Positions 52,606-61,437 of a stretch of 64,000 nucleotides of DNA are shown here, in pieces. Each line of letters begins with the position of its first letter. Within the stretch, counting starts at the first letter, position 1. The notes under the pieces are model-generated. The model had not been told where the DNA came from. It worked only from the letters and a program-made list of their open reading frames with translations, and searched no databases. The translations under genes were made by a program, and so were the position numbers. Origin of the DNA: Thalassospira lucentensis MCCC 1A00383 = DSM 14000 (GTDB lineage Bacteria > Pseudomonadota > Alphaproteobacteria > Rhodospirillales > Thalassospiraceae); the NCBI RefSeq assembly GCF_000421265.1, contig NZ_ATWN01000004.1, positions 1 through 64,000 of the forward strand, given 5' to 3'.

Positions 52606-53778
52606 TTAGCCCTGCAGAAGACGCAGCAGGTTCTGAGGCATCTGGTTCGCCTGAGCCAGCATGGCCACGCCAGACTGAACGAGGATCTGCTTGGAGGTGA
52701 ATTGGGTCATCTCCGATGCAACGTCAAGGTCAAGCAATGTTGATCGAGCGGCCTCGTTGTTTTCCTGCGAGGACGCCAGATTTTTGGCCGCGAAATCAAG
52801 ACGGTTCTGCCCGACGCCGACGTTTGAACGTGCCGTCTGCAATGTGTCAATTGCTGTATCAACACCGGTAATGGCCGCCTGAGCGTTGGCAAGTGTGTCA
52901 ACCTGAAGGGCTGCAACACCAAGTGCTGCAGAGCTCACCGAGGTCAGGTTGAAGGTGAGGCGGTCAACTGCTGCATTATTGCCGGAGCCAATCTGATAGG
53001 TCAGGGACGCAGGACCGGTCTGTGCCGCAACATCAAAGGTGTTGTTGGCAGTAATGTCGGTGCCGAACGCAAACGCCGAGTTCAGCGTAAGGGTGATACC
53101 AAGCGACCCGAACTCGACATCTGCAGTTTGGGCGCCAGTCAATGCTGTAACGCCAATATCATCCAGATCAACTGACTGCGAGAAGTTCGCCTGGTTCGTA
53201 TTGGTGAGGGTCATAATGTTAGTAGCATTGTCGAAGGTGATCGAAATCGTGTCGGCGGCGACCAAGCCTGCATCGCTATTAATAGTAAAGGCGGCGAAAC
53301 CATCAGCAGCTTCAATGTTCGTACCAACAGCAGCAGGATCAACGCCGAACGTTGTCTGTCCGGAAAGCAGTTGAACACCATTGAAAGAGGTTGAGTCTGC
53401 TACACGGCTGACTTCTTGGTCAAGTGCCTGAAACTCATCATCCAGAAAGCCACGTTCTGTGGAGGACAGGTTGTCAGAGGCTGCCTGTACGGCCAGTGTC
53501 TTCATGCGGGTCAGAATATCGTTGATGGTTGACATGCCGCCATCGGCGATTTGAAGCATGGAATTTGCCTGGCCGACGTTGACCGTTGCAGTCTTGAGCG
53601 CCTCAACCTGCGAATTCAGGCGGGCCCCAATTGCCATCGAAGCAGCATCGTCGCGTGCGGAAACAACGCGTGTACCTGATGAAAGCTTCGAAAGTGAACG
53701 GGTTGCCATTTCGTCAGAATTGCTCAGGTTACGGTGAGCAACGTTGGCGGCATAGTTGGAAATAATATTAAGAGCCAT
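52606..53778 (-). CDS. fliC: Flagellin (copy 2)
   Basis: 390 residues. The same conserved ends as copy 1 and an almost identical centre; the differences are scattered conservative changes (such as Lys to Thr, Ala to Ser) and one extra C-terminal Gly. Many synonymous differences separate the two DNA copies. The ATG at 53778 is chosen because AGGAATAGAAAG precedes it and it gives the standard flagellin start; a frame extension to 53820 has none. It has its own terminator, so it is a separate transcript from copy 1. Confidence 0.96.
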   Translation of the reverse strand: MALNIISNYAANVAHRNLSNSDEMATRSLSKLSSGTRVVSARDDAASMAIGARLNSQVEALKTATVNVGQANSMLQIADGGMSTINDILTRMKTLAVQAASDNLSSTERGFLDDEFQALDQEVSRVADSTSFNGVQLLSGQTTFGVDPAAVGTNIEAADGFAAFTINSDAGLVAADTISITFDNATNIMTLTNTNQANFSQSVDLDDIGVTALTGAQTADVEFGSLGITLTLNSAFAFGTDITANNTFDVAAQTGPASLTYQIGSGNNAAVDRLTFNLTSVSSAALGVAALQVDTLANAQAAITGVDTAIDTLQTARSNVGVGQNRLDFAAKNLASSQENNEAARSTLLDLDVASEMTQFTSKQILVQSGVAMLAQANQMPQNLLRLLQG

Positions 53779-54057
53779 CTTTCTATTCCTACGTTGGTTG
53801 CGTGCGGCGAGTTTACACAATTCACCGGTGTTTCACTGGGCTTTGCAATTACTTAGGAATGCTGCTCAAGCCCGTTGCTCAGGAAGTCATCCCGAGCGAA
53901 GTATAGTATTTGCCAGTTAATCATTCAATAGATGTGCCAGTTTACGTCATATGTGTTGTGGAGGTTGTATTTGTTGACGTGTTAGGGTTGCCTAATGTTT
54001 TGTTTCTATGCCCTGCTGGCATCTACAGCCTGCCTTTATCCCGCAAGCAGGCAAATG

Positions 54058-56355
54058 TTACCTAGCAGGTTTGCGACACCAAAACTGGTACATGCCCCTG
54101 AATGTGTCAGGGAAACGTTCCTCAAAGCGGCACCATCGATCAAGTTGAAGGCTTTCCGGGCAATTCGGGTTTTCTTTCCGGAACTGGATCAGTGTTTGTG
54201 GGGTCGGAGTTTCAAATCCCAGGAACTCCAACCCTAGTTTGTCGAGGGCGCTTGCAATTTCAGGAATTGTAAAACGATGCTCTTGAACATGAAAGATCAA
54301 GTCTCTGCAAGGACTCAGGCTGTAAAAGTCACCGCGCATGCAAAGCTGTATGAGTTGCGGGTCGCCTTTTTCCGCAGCGGCAACGATATCCTGCCGACAT
54401 CGACGCATTTCTGCGGCAGAAGATCCATAGCCACCTTGCTCAATAAACTTACGGGCGGCGATGATGTCGGGTCGGCCTTTTTCACTGTAAAGCCCGATTT
54501 TCATCAATCCGCCATCACGCAGGAGGTCGACCAGAACTTTCCATCCTGCCAGCGGATCCGCCATATGGTGCAGAACACCACCACATTCGATCATGTCGAA
54601 TTGTTTGCCAATCTTGTCAAGTTTGAGAATATCACCCTGTATATATTCAAGATTTTTGATCCCGGCTTCACGTGTTTTACGCAGCGCATAGGAAAGACTG
54701 CCAAGACTTAAATCAACGGCAGTTACCTTTGTGTTTACAAATCGTGAGGCGGCCTGAATTGCATGTTGGCCGGTCCCGCACCCTGCAACGAGTGTCTCTG
54801 GATTTTCAGGTGCCGTGTAATCATCGAGCTTGAATGAAAGCGGCGGCTCGCAAAGCACGTCCTTTACCGGTTTGGGAATTAGATGCGAAGTGTGAATCCA
54901 GCGTGGATAAGGGTTTTCCTCATACTGAGCGCGAACGTTTTGAGAGGTTGCGTCCTCAATATCTGCTATCTGAGGAATTGACTTGCGTAATGTCTTTTCG
55001 GTCTCAGGTTCTATGATCTGAAGGCGATACACGGCCGCGCCTTCATCGTTATCTTTAGTCTGCGGGATTTGCGACTTCCATGGCATGCTATTGAGCGGCT
55101 CATAGCACGCAATCAGCAACCACAGGTCTTTGGAAGCAGTTTTTCCTTGGGCAAAGAGACCTTCGACCTTTTGTTTCAAATTCTTCAGATGTTCTTGTTC
55201 TTTCGCATCAACAGCGTAGGCGTATTCATTGATGAAACATTGCTGCGCCAATACCGATATGAAGTTTATTTGTTGATCGTTGTGTTCGCCGCAACATGCA
55301 CGAGAAAGTAGGGCGCGTCTTAGATTGGTCAGCAGCCTTTCTATACGTAAATCCGCTACTGGAACCTTTGTCATCAAGCGCATGAAAAGCGTGATTTGGC
55401 TAAGACTCTTTATATCGTCTTGAATTGGAAAGTCTTCAACGATTGCTTTATCAGCATTGTCGAGAAGGCGCGAAAATTCACCACGATGCCTTAAGGCACT
55501 GATAATCGGGAACATCAGGCTGGCGGGCGACATGTCTTGCTTGTCGAGAAGTGCCAGCAATGATTGTTCCAGGCCATCACTCGTGCTGGAAAAGGACATG
55601 CCAGCGACACAGTCACGAAAAGCGTCCCAATGGCGATCGTTATCTGGCTGAAAGTTAACGGCCTGACTGTGCAGTTTGAGGGCTTCCTGGTGGCGCGACA
55701 GATATTGCAGAGCGATGCCTGTTGATGTCAGGATATCCGCGTCCGTCGGGCTTATTGCCCGGGCTTTTAGAAAGCTCTCAAGTGCTTGATCGTATTTCTG
55801 CTGTTTGATAAGAATTTCGCCAATAGCCTTGAGGCTCTCGGCGTGGTTTGGTGCAATGCTTACCGTTTTGCGGTAGCATTCAAGTCCCGCGTCAAGTTTG
55901 TCTGCGGACGCAAGGAGCGCGCCAAGGTTTTTATAGGCAGCAGCATATTCGGGTTTCAACGCTATGGCGCGACGATAGCATTCTTCAGCCGCAGCAGTAT
56001 TACCAGTTGTGTTAAAAACCACACCTAAGTTGTTATATGCTTCAGGGTTGTCGGGAAAAATCGAAAGTGAACCCTGCAAGCATTCGATTGCTTTGGCATG
56101 TTGCCCAGCTTGATGAAGTGCGATACCTGCCAAGTACAGCGCCGTCGGCTGTTTGGGGTCAATTGCCAGAATATGCTTATACACCTCCAGCGCCTTCGAA
56201 AGGTTGCCGCTAGAATGGTGCTGTTTTCCTGCGGCAATAAGCTGCTGTATCTCAACAGATGGTGCTGGCATGCTCGCACGAAGGGGACGTGCCGATAATT
56301 TTGAAGAACCTGACGTGGACTTTTTTTCGTTGCGACGACGTTCACTTCTGTTCAT
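54058..56355 (-). CDS. TPR-repeat protein with SAM-dependent methyltransferase domain
   Basis: 765 residues from the chosen start. Residues ~35-260 hold about six tetratricopeptide repeats (such as AEECYRRAIALKPEYAAAYKNLGALL). A helical middle follows, then YEENPYPRW and a class I methyltransferase: motif I VAGCGTGQHAIQAA near 525, VTAVDLSLGSLSYA, and ECGGVLHHMADPLAGWKVL near 590. No glycosyltransferase motif is seen. Position between flagellin and fliW suggests flagellin or flagellar-protein modification, which is inference. The ATG at 56355 avoids a 32-base overlap with fliW. Confidence 0.82.
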   Translation of the reverse strand: MNRSERRRNEKKSTSGSSKLSARPLRASMPAPSVEIQQLIAAGKQHHSSGNLSKALEVYKHILAIDPKQPTALYLAGIALHQAGQHAKAIECLQGSLSIFPDNPEAYNNLGVVFNTTGNTAAAEECYRRAIALKPEYAAAYKNLGALLASADKLDAGLECYRKTVSIAPNHAESLKAIGEILIKQQKYDQALESFLKARAISPTDADILTSTGIALQYLSRHQEALKLHSQAVNFQPDNDRHWDAFRDCVAGMSFSSTSDGLEQSLLALLDKQDMSPASLMFPIISALRHRGEFSRLLDNADKAIVEDFPIQDDIKSLSQITLFMRLMTKVPVADLRIERLLTNLRRALLSRACCGEHNDQQINFISVLAQQCFINEYAYAVDAKEQEHLKNLKQKVEGLFAQGKTASKDLWLLIACYEPLNSMPWKSQIPQTKDNDEGAAVYRLQIIEPETEKTLRKSIPQIADIEDATSQNVRAQYEENPYPRWIHTSHLIPKPVKDVLCEPPLSFKLDDYTAPENPETLVAGCGTGQHAIQAASRFVNTKVTAVDLSLGSLSYALRKTREAGIKNLEYIQGDILKLDKIGKQFDMIECGGVLHHMADPLAGWKVLVDLLRDGGLMKIGLYSEKGRPDIIAARKFIEQGGYGSSAAEMRRCRQDIVAAAEKGDPQLIQLCMRGDFYSLSPCRDLIFHVQEHRFTIPEIASALDKLGLEFLGFETPTPQTLIQFRKENPNCPESLQLDRWCRFEERFPDTFRGMYQFWCRKPAR

Positions 56356-56371
56356 TTGGTGCCTAGTCTTT

Positions 56372-56842
56372 TTAAAGGTCCATTTGTACAGGGTAGCGGT
56401 CATTGCCCATGACGTGTTGCCATGCTACTTGACGACCTGTATCAACGAGAATTGGCGCGCGCACGTTAGTGGACAGCCTGATGCCTTTGCCATCCGGTGC
56501 ACTACGAATGGTGACGACCATTAAAATGGCCATGTCATCGGAATTAATAGCCAAGCTTTTATGCGCTATCATCAAATCCTTATCGTCATAAACTTCGCTT
56601 TCCATATTGTATGGTGCGACGATGAAAGACAGGTTGGCATCTGTCAGGCTTTGATAAAGCTTGAACTGATCAAGCGAACTATTCGGGATATTGGCAAGCC
56701 CAAAGACATGATGTTCCGGGAAGCCAAGTAGGCCAACAGGCATGTAAATGCCTTTTTCCCAGCTGAATTCGATATCGCCGAATCGTGTTTCTACGGTCAC
56801 GAATTCAGGGGTTTCAGTCTCGGCAACGTTTTCGGTTTCCAT
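56372..56842 (-). CDS. fliW: Flagellar assembly factor FliW
   Basis: 156 residues. The FliW pattern is visible: VETRFGDIEFSWEKGIYMPVGLLGFPEHHVFGLANI, LDQFKLYQSLTDANLSFIVAPYNM, and the C-terminal GIRLSTNVRAPILVDTGRQVAWQHVM. FliW binds flagellin and, in many bacteria, the RNA-binding regulator CsrA, coupling flagellin synthesis to assembly. No csrA is in the window. The ATG at 56842 has GGAG ten bases upstream; a TTG eight codons earlier is less likely. It sits between flgL and the TPR-methyltransferase. Confidence 0.88.
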   Translation of the reverse strand: METENVAETETPEFVTVETRFGDIEFSWEKGIYMPVGLLGFPEHHVFGLANIPNSSLDQFKLYQSLTDANLSFIVAPYNMESEVYDDKDLMIAHKSLAINSDDMAILMVVTIRSAPDGKGIRLSTNVRAPILVDTGRQVAWQHVMGNDRYPVQMDL

Positions 56843-56939
56843 GCCCGCTTTACTCCGACGGTCCAATGTTTTAGCTGTGCAACTGGCAAGTGATTGAACA
56901 GGAAAAACAGTTAAAGATACAAATTATTATATTAGATAA

Positions 56940-58169
56940 TCAACGCAAATAGTTAGCTAATGATAAATCTGCAGCACGCGAAATCGAAATGAAACTTGCC
57001 TGGAGTGCCGTCTCATGCTGAGACAACTCAGCAAGGGTCAACGGCACGTCAACGGTTTCAATGTCGGAAATCGCCTGCGCGGCAAAAACTTTAAAGTCTT
57101 CGTGGCGTGCTTCGAAGCGTTCAATATTGGAGATATCAAGACCAATCTGTCCCTGTACGTTAGGCAGATTATCAATTGCATCGGAAATAAAACCAATCGC
57201 GACGACAAGAGCATCTTCATCTTCGGTTCCGGCGGCAACGCCAAGTCCTTGGATCAATTTCTTGAATGCAGGATTGTCGGCCAGAATACCATAAGACACC
57301 TCATATTGATCATCAACGCGCGCATTGAGGATGAGTTGGTCACCGTCATAATAATCTGCATCTTCCCGCGGATTGGGGATTTTTTCCATTCCCAGAACCG
57401 TAAGAAGGTTGCCAACACCGCTTTCTGAGATGGTGATCGACCCATTTCCAACATTTTCGATATTTAGGCGTGGATCTCCTTCACCGCCCAATCCCCGCAT
57501 AGATGCAATTGCACCATTGGTCGTCACGCTGTTGATTGCGTCACGCAAGTCACCAATATCATCGGTTGCGGCATTATAGTTCACAGTGCTGGTAACACTG
57601 TTACCATCGACATCTGTACTGACAATCTGAATTTGCCCCGATGTAATGCCGAGCGAGGTTAGCGTGGTTGCGTCCGTCAGAGTAACATCTGCGTCGCTGA
57701 TATAATTGTCCGGCGCATAAATCTTATCAAGATCAACAGCCGGTTCTTCAGAGCGGCCACCGGCAAACAGATACCGGCCGTCAAGGTTAGTATTGAGCAA
57801 GTTGGCGACTTGCTCCATGGCCTGACGAGCCTGTCCGCGAATATTAACGTCGTCGCCCTGTAGGGCAGAACTTGCTTGAATAAGAAGCGTCTTCATTTGC
57901 GTCGCAATGGTTATCATGCTGTCGACAGCTGTTTCCATGCTTTGAAGACGCAGCTTAGCTTGCGTCGTGTTGCGCAAATACTGTTCTGTGCGGGTATACT
58001 CACCCTCAAGATTAAGGAGGCGCTGGGTGCTGTCGGCAATGCCCGAATAGTCGCGTGATTTATAACCGCTCGATGCTTGGTTTTGCAGATCAGTTACGCG
58101 CGCTGCGTTTCGGAGCGCGAGATCCGAAAGCAATGTATGGTTCGTATATGTTGCGACGCGGGTTACCAT
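56940..58169 (-). CDS. flgL: Hook-filament junction protein FlgL (HAP3)
   Basis: 409 residues. It has a flagellin-like N-terminus (MVTRVATYTNHTLLSDLALRNAARVTDLQNQASSGYKSRDYSGIADSTQRLLNLE) and the C-terminal helix (LTLAELSQHETALQASFISISRAADLSLANYLR). FlgL forms the second junction layer between hook and filament. The centre (residues ~150-300) is a larger beta insertion than in E. coli. It starts 27 bases after flgK on the same strand. Confidence 0.93.
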   Translation of the reverse strand: MVTRVATYTNHTLLSDLALRNAARVTDLQNQASSGYKSRDYSGIADSTQRLLNLEGEYTRTEQYLRNTTQAKLRLQSMETAVDSMITIATQMKTLLIQASSALQGDDVNIRGQARQAMEQVANLLNTNLDGRYLFAGGRSEEPAVDLDKIYAPDNYISDADVTLTDATTLTSLGITSGQIQIVSTDVDGNSVTSTVNYNAATDDIGDLRDAINSVTTNGAIASMRGLGGEGDPRLNIENVGNGSITISESGVGNLLTVLGMEKIPNPREDADYYDGDQLILNARVDDQYEVSYGILADNPAFKKLIQGLGVAAGTEDEDALVVAIGFISDAIDNLPNVQGQIGLDISNIERFEARHEDFKVFAAQAISDIETVDVPLTLAELSQHETALQASFISISRAADLSLANYLR

Positions 58170-58196
58170 GAGTGCCTCACTTTTCTAACTCGCAGT

Positions 58197-60605
58197 TTAA
58201 ACTGCTCTGAGCAATGCATCAAACATTTCATCAACCGTCGTTATGACTTGGGCTGATGCGGTGTAGGCGCGCTGGAAGATGATAAGATCTGACATCTCTT
58301 CGTCAAGGTTAACGCCCGCTTCGTTCTGGATGCGTGTGCTCAAGTCAGTCACCAGGTTTGTCTGGAATTCATAACCACCTTGCGACACGGATGCCTTGGT
58401 TGCCGCTGTGGCAACAATGCCAGCAGCAAAATCGGTCAACGAGGTGCGTTCTCCAGAGAGGCCGCCAGCGGCTTCAAACTGGATGTCGGAGCGTTCAAAG
58501 GTGTTGCTTAGCGCTAGAGCGGAAGTGTTGTCGCCTTCGTGAACGCCAAAGCCAATCCCCAAGCCTAGAACGGTGGTGAGGCTATCTGCATTGGGTAGCC
58601 CACTATCGCTGAAATAGAAGGGGTCGCCGTCGGCATCTTTAACGCTTAGCGTGTAACCGCCAAGTTGACTGTTAAATACGACACTTGCAGTGATGTTGTT
58701 ATCGGTCAGTGTTGCGCTGTTGTTGATTGCATTGGCGATATCGTCAAGCGATGTCGTGCTGTCATAATCAATGTTAACGTCGGTGAAGCCACCGCTAACG
58801 GTCAGGGTGTAGTTAAGCGGCGGTGGCACCAGCGGACCAAGGTTTGGGATGGCCGCAGCGTTGTCTACGACCGCGGTTGACGTTTCATAGGTATCGGCAT
58901 TCATCTGGCCGCGCACAATACGCGATGGGTCGTTTTGGATGGCGGCAGATACGTCCATGTTGCCAGCCAGTGTCGGCTGATCTTCGGTCATGCCGATTTT
59001 ACCTGTAAGTGTGCCTGCGTCCGTGATCGTCATGTTGGATGTGTAATCAAGCACAAGGCGGTACCTATTGCCATCTTCCACGATGAAGGCAGCTTCTTCT
59101 GAGGCAGCGACAGTCATGCCCGCCCCCTGAAGAGCAGTACGGATATTGTCACGCACATCTTCAAGTGAATCTGTTGCGGCATAGTTCACCGTGATACCAC
59201 CAGCCAGAACACCAGATCCGGCAGAAATAGTGATTGAACTTGCTGTAGCGTTCAATGCTGTGGTCGAGCTGTTTTGTGCCGATGACGTCATCGTATCGGA
59301 ACGTTTTACTGTGGCGACAAAATCATTCAGGCCAAAGTAATGTGAAAAACCTTGCTCGCGACCATCACTGGTCGTGATTTGGCCATCAAGTTCATTGATT
59401 GCGACACGGTTGCCGTCGGAGCCTTCGATCACGAGTTGATTGTCAATCAGAGACGCCGTGAGGTAACCACCTGCGTCCGAACCGTTAATAGCGTCAATGA
59501 TGCCTTGCACTGTTGCCGGGGTTGTCGGCAACGTAATGTCGGCCCAGCTGTCAGCGGCGACAAGTTGACCATCGTCATCAAGTGCTGCGACCCGGAATGC
59601 ACCGGTTGCTGTCAAAGGGTCGCTGGTGGCGACCATACGGTTACCAGAAAGGTTGGTCGGAGGTGGGAATGCCGTGCCTTTGTTGTGTTCTTCGTTAATC
59701 GCGTCGCGCAATTCGCCTGCGAGTTCATTGATCTGGTCATTGAGGGCGGGAATTTCGGAATCACGCATATCAAACAGGCCCTTCAATGTGCCTGTGCGCA
59801 ACGTATCGGTAATGTCTTCGCCGTTAAGTGACACGCCGGATCCACCCGTGCCGGGTTCGAAACCAGCAGTCTGGGTAAAGGACAGGCTATTAGGCGTGCG
59901 GTCCAGCAGCGTGTTTGCTCCGTTGGCCGAATAGACGACGATCGACCCGTCACTCCGACTGAATGTCGTGACGTCAATGATTTTGGACAACTTGTTGAGC
60001 TTCTGATCACGTTGATCTTCAAGTTCAGTGGTCGGCTGGTCAAGGTTGTTGAGGCGTACAATGCCGGTATTGAGCTCGGAGATTTCACTTAGAAGCGTAT
60101 TGGCGTTGTCGACCTCATCCGTGATTTGGTCGTCAATATCATCACGCATGTCCTGAAGCTGGTTTGACAGCTTCTCGAACGATTCCATGACTTGAAGGGC
60201 GCTCTCGATGGCTTCGACGCGCGGCGAGTTCTGATCGGGGGTAACGCCGAGTTGTTCAAAGGCATCTGCCAAGTCATTAATACGTTGGCTGATGGCGGCA
60301 TCTGACTGCGGGGTGCCAAACAGGGTCTGGATCCGCTGGAAGAATTCATAGCGGACTTCTTCGCGGCCGGCTTTACCCAGTTCTCCACGCATCTCACGCT
60401 GCAGGCCTTCGTTCACGTTGCGATAGATATCAGCAACCTGTGAACCAGCTCCCTGACCATCAAGGGTAAGGGTTTCCTGACCGGCGATCTTTTTTGAATA
60501 GCCCGGGGTGTTTACGTTCGAGATGTTCGAAGACGTAATCGCAATACGAGCTTGCGCCGTGTTAAGGCCTGAGATCGCTGTGTTAAGAGCTTGGGTTAGT
60601 GACAT
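58197..60605 (-). CDS. flgK: Hook-filament junction protein FlgK (HAP1)
   Basis: 802 residues; FlgK is ~550 in E. coli, so the exposed middle is enlarged, with several Thr/Ala/Asp-rich beta repeats. The conserved ends are clear: MSLTQALNTAISGLNTAQARIAITSSNISNVNTPGYSKK and NLDEEMSDLIIFQRAYTASAQVITTVDEMFDALLRAV. FlgK joins hook to filament beneath FlgL. It lies after flgN, its export chaperone, on the same strand. Confidence 0.95.
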   Translation of the reverse strand: MSLTQALNTAISGLNTAQARIAITSSNISNVNTPGYSKKIAGQETLTLDGQGAGSQVADIYRNVNEGLQREMRGELGKAGREEVRYEFFQRIQTLFGTPQSDAAISQRINDLADAFEQLGVTPDQNSPRVEAIESALQVMESFEKLSNQLQDMRDDIDDQITDEVDNANTLLSEISELNTGIVRLNNLDQPTTELEDQRDQKLNKLSKIIDVTTFSRSDGSIVVYSANGANTLLDRTPNSLSFTQTAGFEPGTGGSGVSLNGEDITDTLRTGTLKGLFDMRDSEIPALNDQINELAGELRDAINEEHNKGTAFPPPTNLSGNRMVATSDPLTATGAFRVAALDDDGQLVAADSWADITLPTTPATVQGIIDAINGSDAGGYLTASLIDNQLVIEGSDGNRVAINELDGQITTSDGREQGFSHYFGLNDFVATVKRSDTMTSSAQNSSTTALNATASSITISAGSGVLAGGITVNYAATDSLEDVRDNIRTALQGAGMTVAASEEAAFIVEDGNRYRLVLDYTSNMTITDAGTLTGKIGMTEDQPTLAGNMDVSAAIQNDPSRIVRGQMNADTYETSTAVVDNAAAIPNLGPLVPPPLNYTLTVSGGFTDVNIDYDSTTSLDDIANAINNSATLTDNNITASVVFNSQLGGYTLSVKDADGDPFYFSDSGLPNADSLTTVLGLGIGFGVHEGDNTSALALSNTFERSDIQFEAAGGLSGERTSLTDFAAGIVATAATKASVSQGGYEFQTNLVTDLSTRIQNEAGVNLDEEMSDLIIFQRAYTASAQVITTVDEMFDALLRAV

Positions 60606-60622
60606 GATGTTTGCCTTTAACC

Positions 60623-61084
60623 TTAAAGCGTTTCATTGACGCTAAATGAACCACCAGTCTTGTTGATGGTCCGACCATATCCGCCAATTGATGCCTTGCT
60701 GGCCTGAGCTGAGCGGTTATAGGTCGTGCAGTCGTCTTTGGATTTATCGTTCACCGCACGGACAATGGCCTGCACCACGCGTTCGTTGGTTGCCTTGGCT
60801 GCCTGAAGCACGGTCATATTGCGTCGGGCGGTCTCCTGAAAATCGGCCTGAAGGTCGCGCAGTTCGGCGCGTTCTTCTTCGGGTAGTTCCCGAAGTTCTT
60901 CGCCGCGAGCGCGCAATTTAACGACGATCTGTTCGTATTGCATCGACAGGGCAGATTTTTCCGACAGGAACTGCTCGTATTCATCGCGTGCGATGGTCCG
61001 AAGGCCCGTGGTTTCACGTTCCAGTAGGGACATCAGGTCGTATGTCACGCTTTTAAGTTCTGCAATCAACTCTTGAGTGGTCAT
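60623..61084 (-). CDS. flgN: FlgN-family export chaperone
   Basis: 153 residues, mostly helical (ELIAELKSVTYDLMSLLERETTGLRTIARDEYEQFLSEKSALSMQYEQIVVKLRARGEELRELPEEE). FlgN binds FlgK and FlgL before export. Sequence conservation is low in this family, so the call rests largely on the helical pattern and its position directly before flgK. The ATG at 61084 has AGGAGG ten bases upstream; a GTG three codons earlier is too close to that site. Confidence 0.82.
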   Translation of the reverse strand: MTTQELIAELKSVTYDLMSLLERETTGLRTIARDEYEQFLSEKSALSMQYEQIVVKLRARGEELRELPEEERAELRDLQADFQETARRNMTVLQAAKATNERVVQAIVRAVNDKSKDDCTTYNRSAQASKASIGGYGRTINKTGGSFSVNETL

Positions 61085-61089
61085 TTTTT

Positions 61090-61437
61090 TCACCCCTCCT
61101 GGATCTTAAGGATTTCACGTGTGACAGCATCTGCAATTCCGATGCCACCTGCGCGGGTCATCTCTTGGGCATATTGTTCGACCAGCATGGAACGCATCAT
61201 CGTTTCACCATGGCCACCACCAAACATTTCGTTGGTTTCGATGCCCGAGAACATATGATTGAGCATCTGGCCAAGAAACATGGATTCAAATTCTTCGCCG
61301 GACTTGATGGCTGCTTCTTTGGATTTAATACGGCCATCGGTCAGCGAGTTTACGCGTGCCGAGATATTGTTCTGAGCGCCGTTCTGTGCACTTGCTTGTG
61401 CTTGAGCCATAAGGGCAGTGGAGCTATCAGCCATCAT
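61090..61437 (-). CDS. flgJ: Rod-binding protein FlgJ, short form
   Basis: 115 residues, only the rod-binding domain (KEAAIKSGEEFESMFLGQMLNHMFSGIETNEMFGGGHGETMMRSMLVEQYAQEMTRAGGIGIADAVTREIL). The peptidoglycan hydrolase domain of enterobacterial FlgJ is absent, as is normal in Alphaproteobacteria. It helps the rod cross the cell wall. Three tandem start codons (GTG, ATG, ATG) occur at the boundary with flgI; the ATG at 61437 has GAGG at the best spacing. It overlaps the flgI stop. Confidence 0.9.
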   Translation of the reverse strand: MMADSSTALMAQAQASAQNGAQNNISARVNSLTDGRIKSKEAAIKSGEEFESMFLGQMLNHMFSGIETNEMFGGGHGETMMRSMLVEQYAQEMTRAGGIGIADAVTREILKIQEG

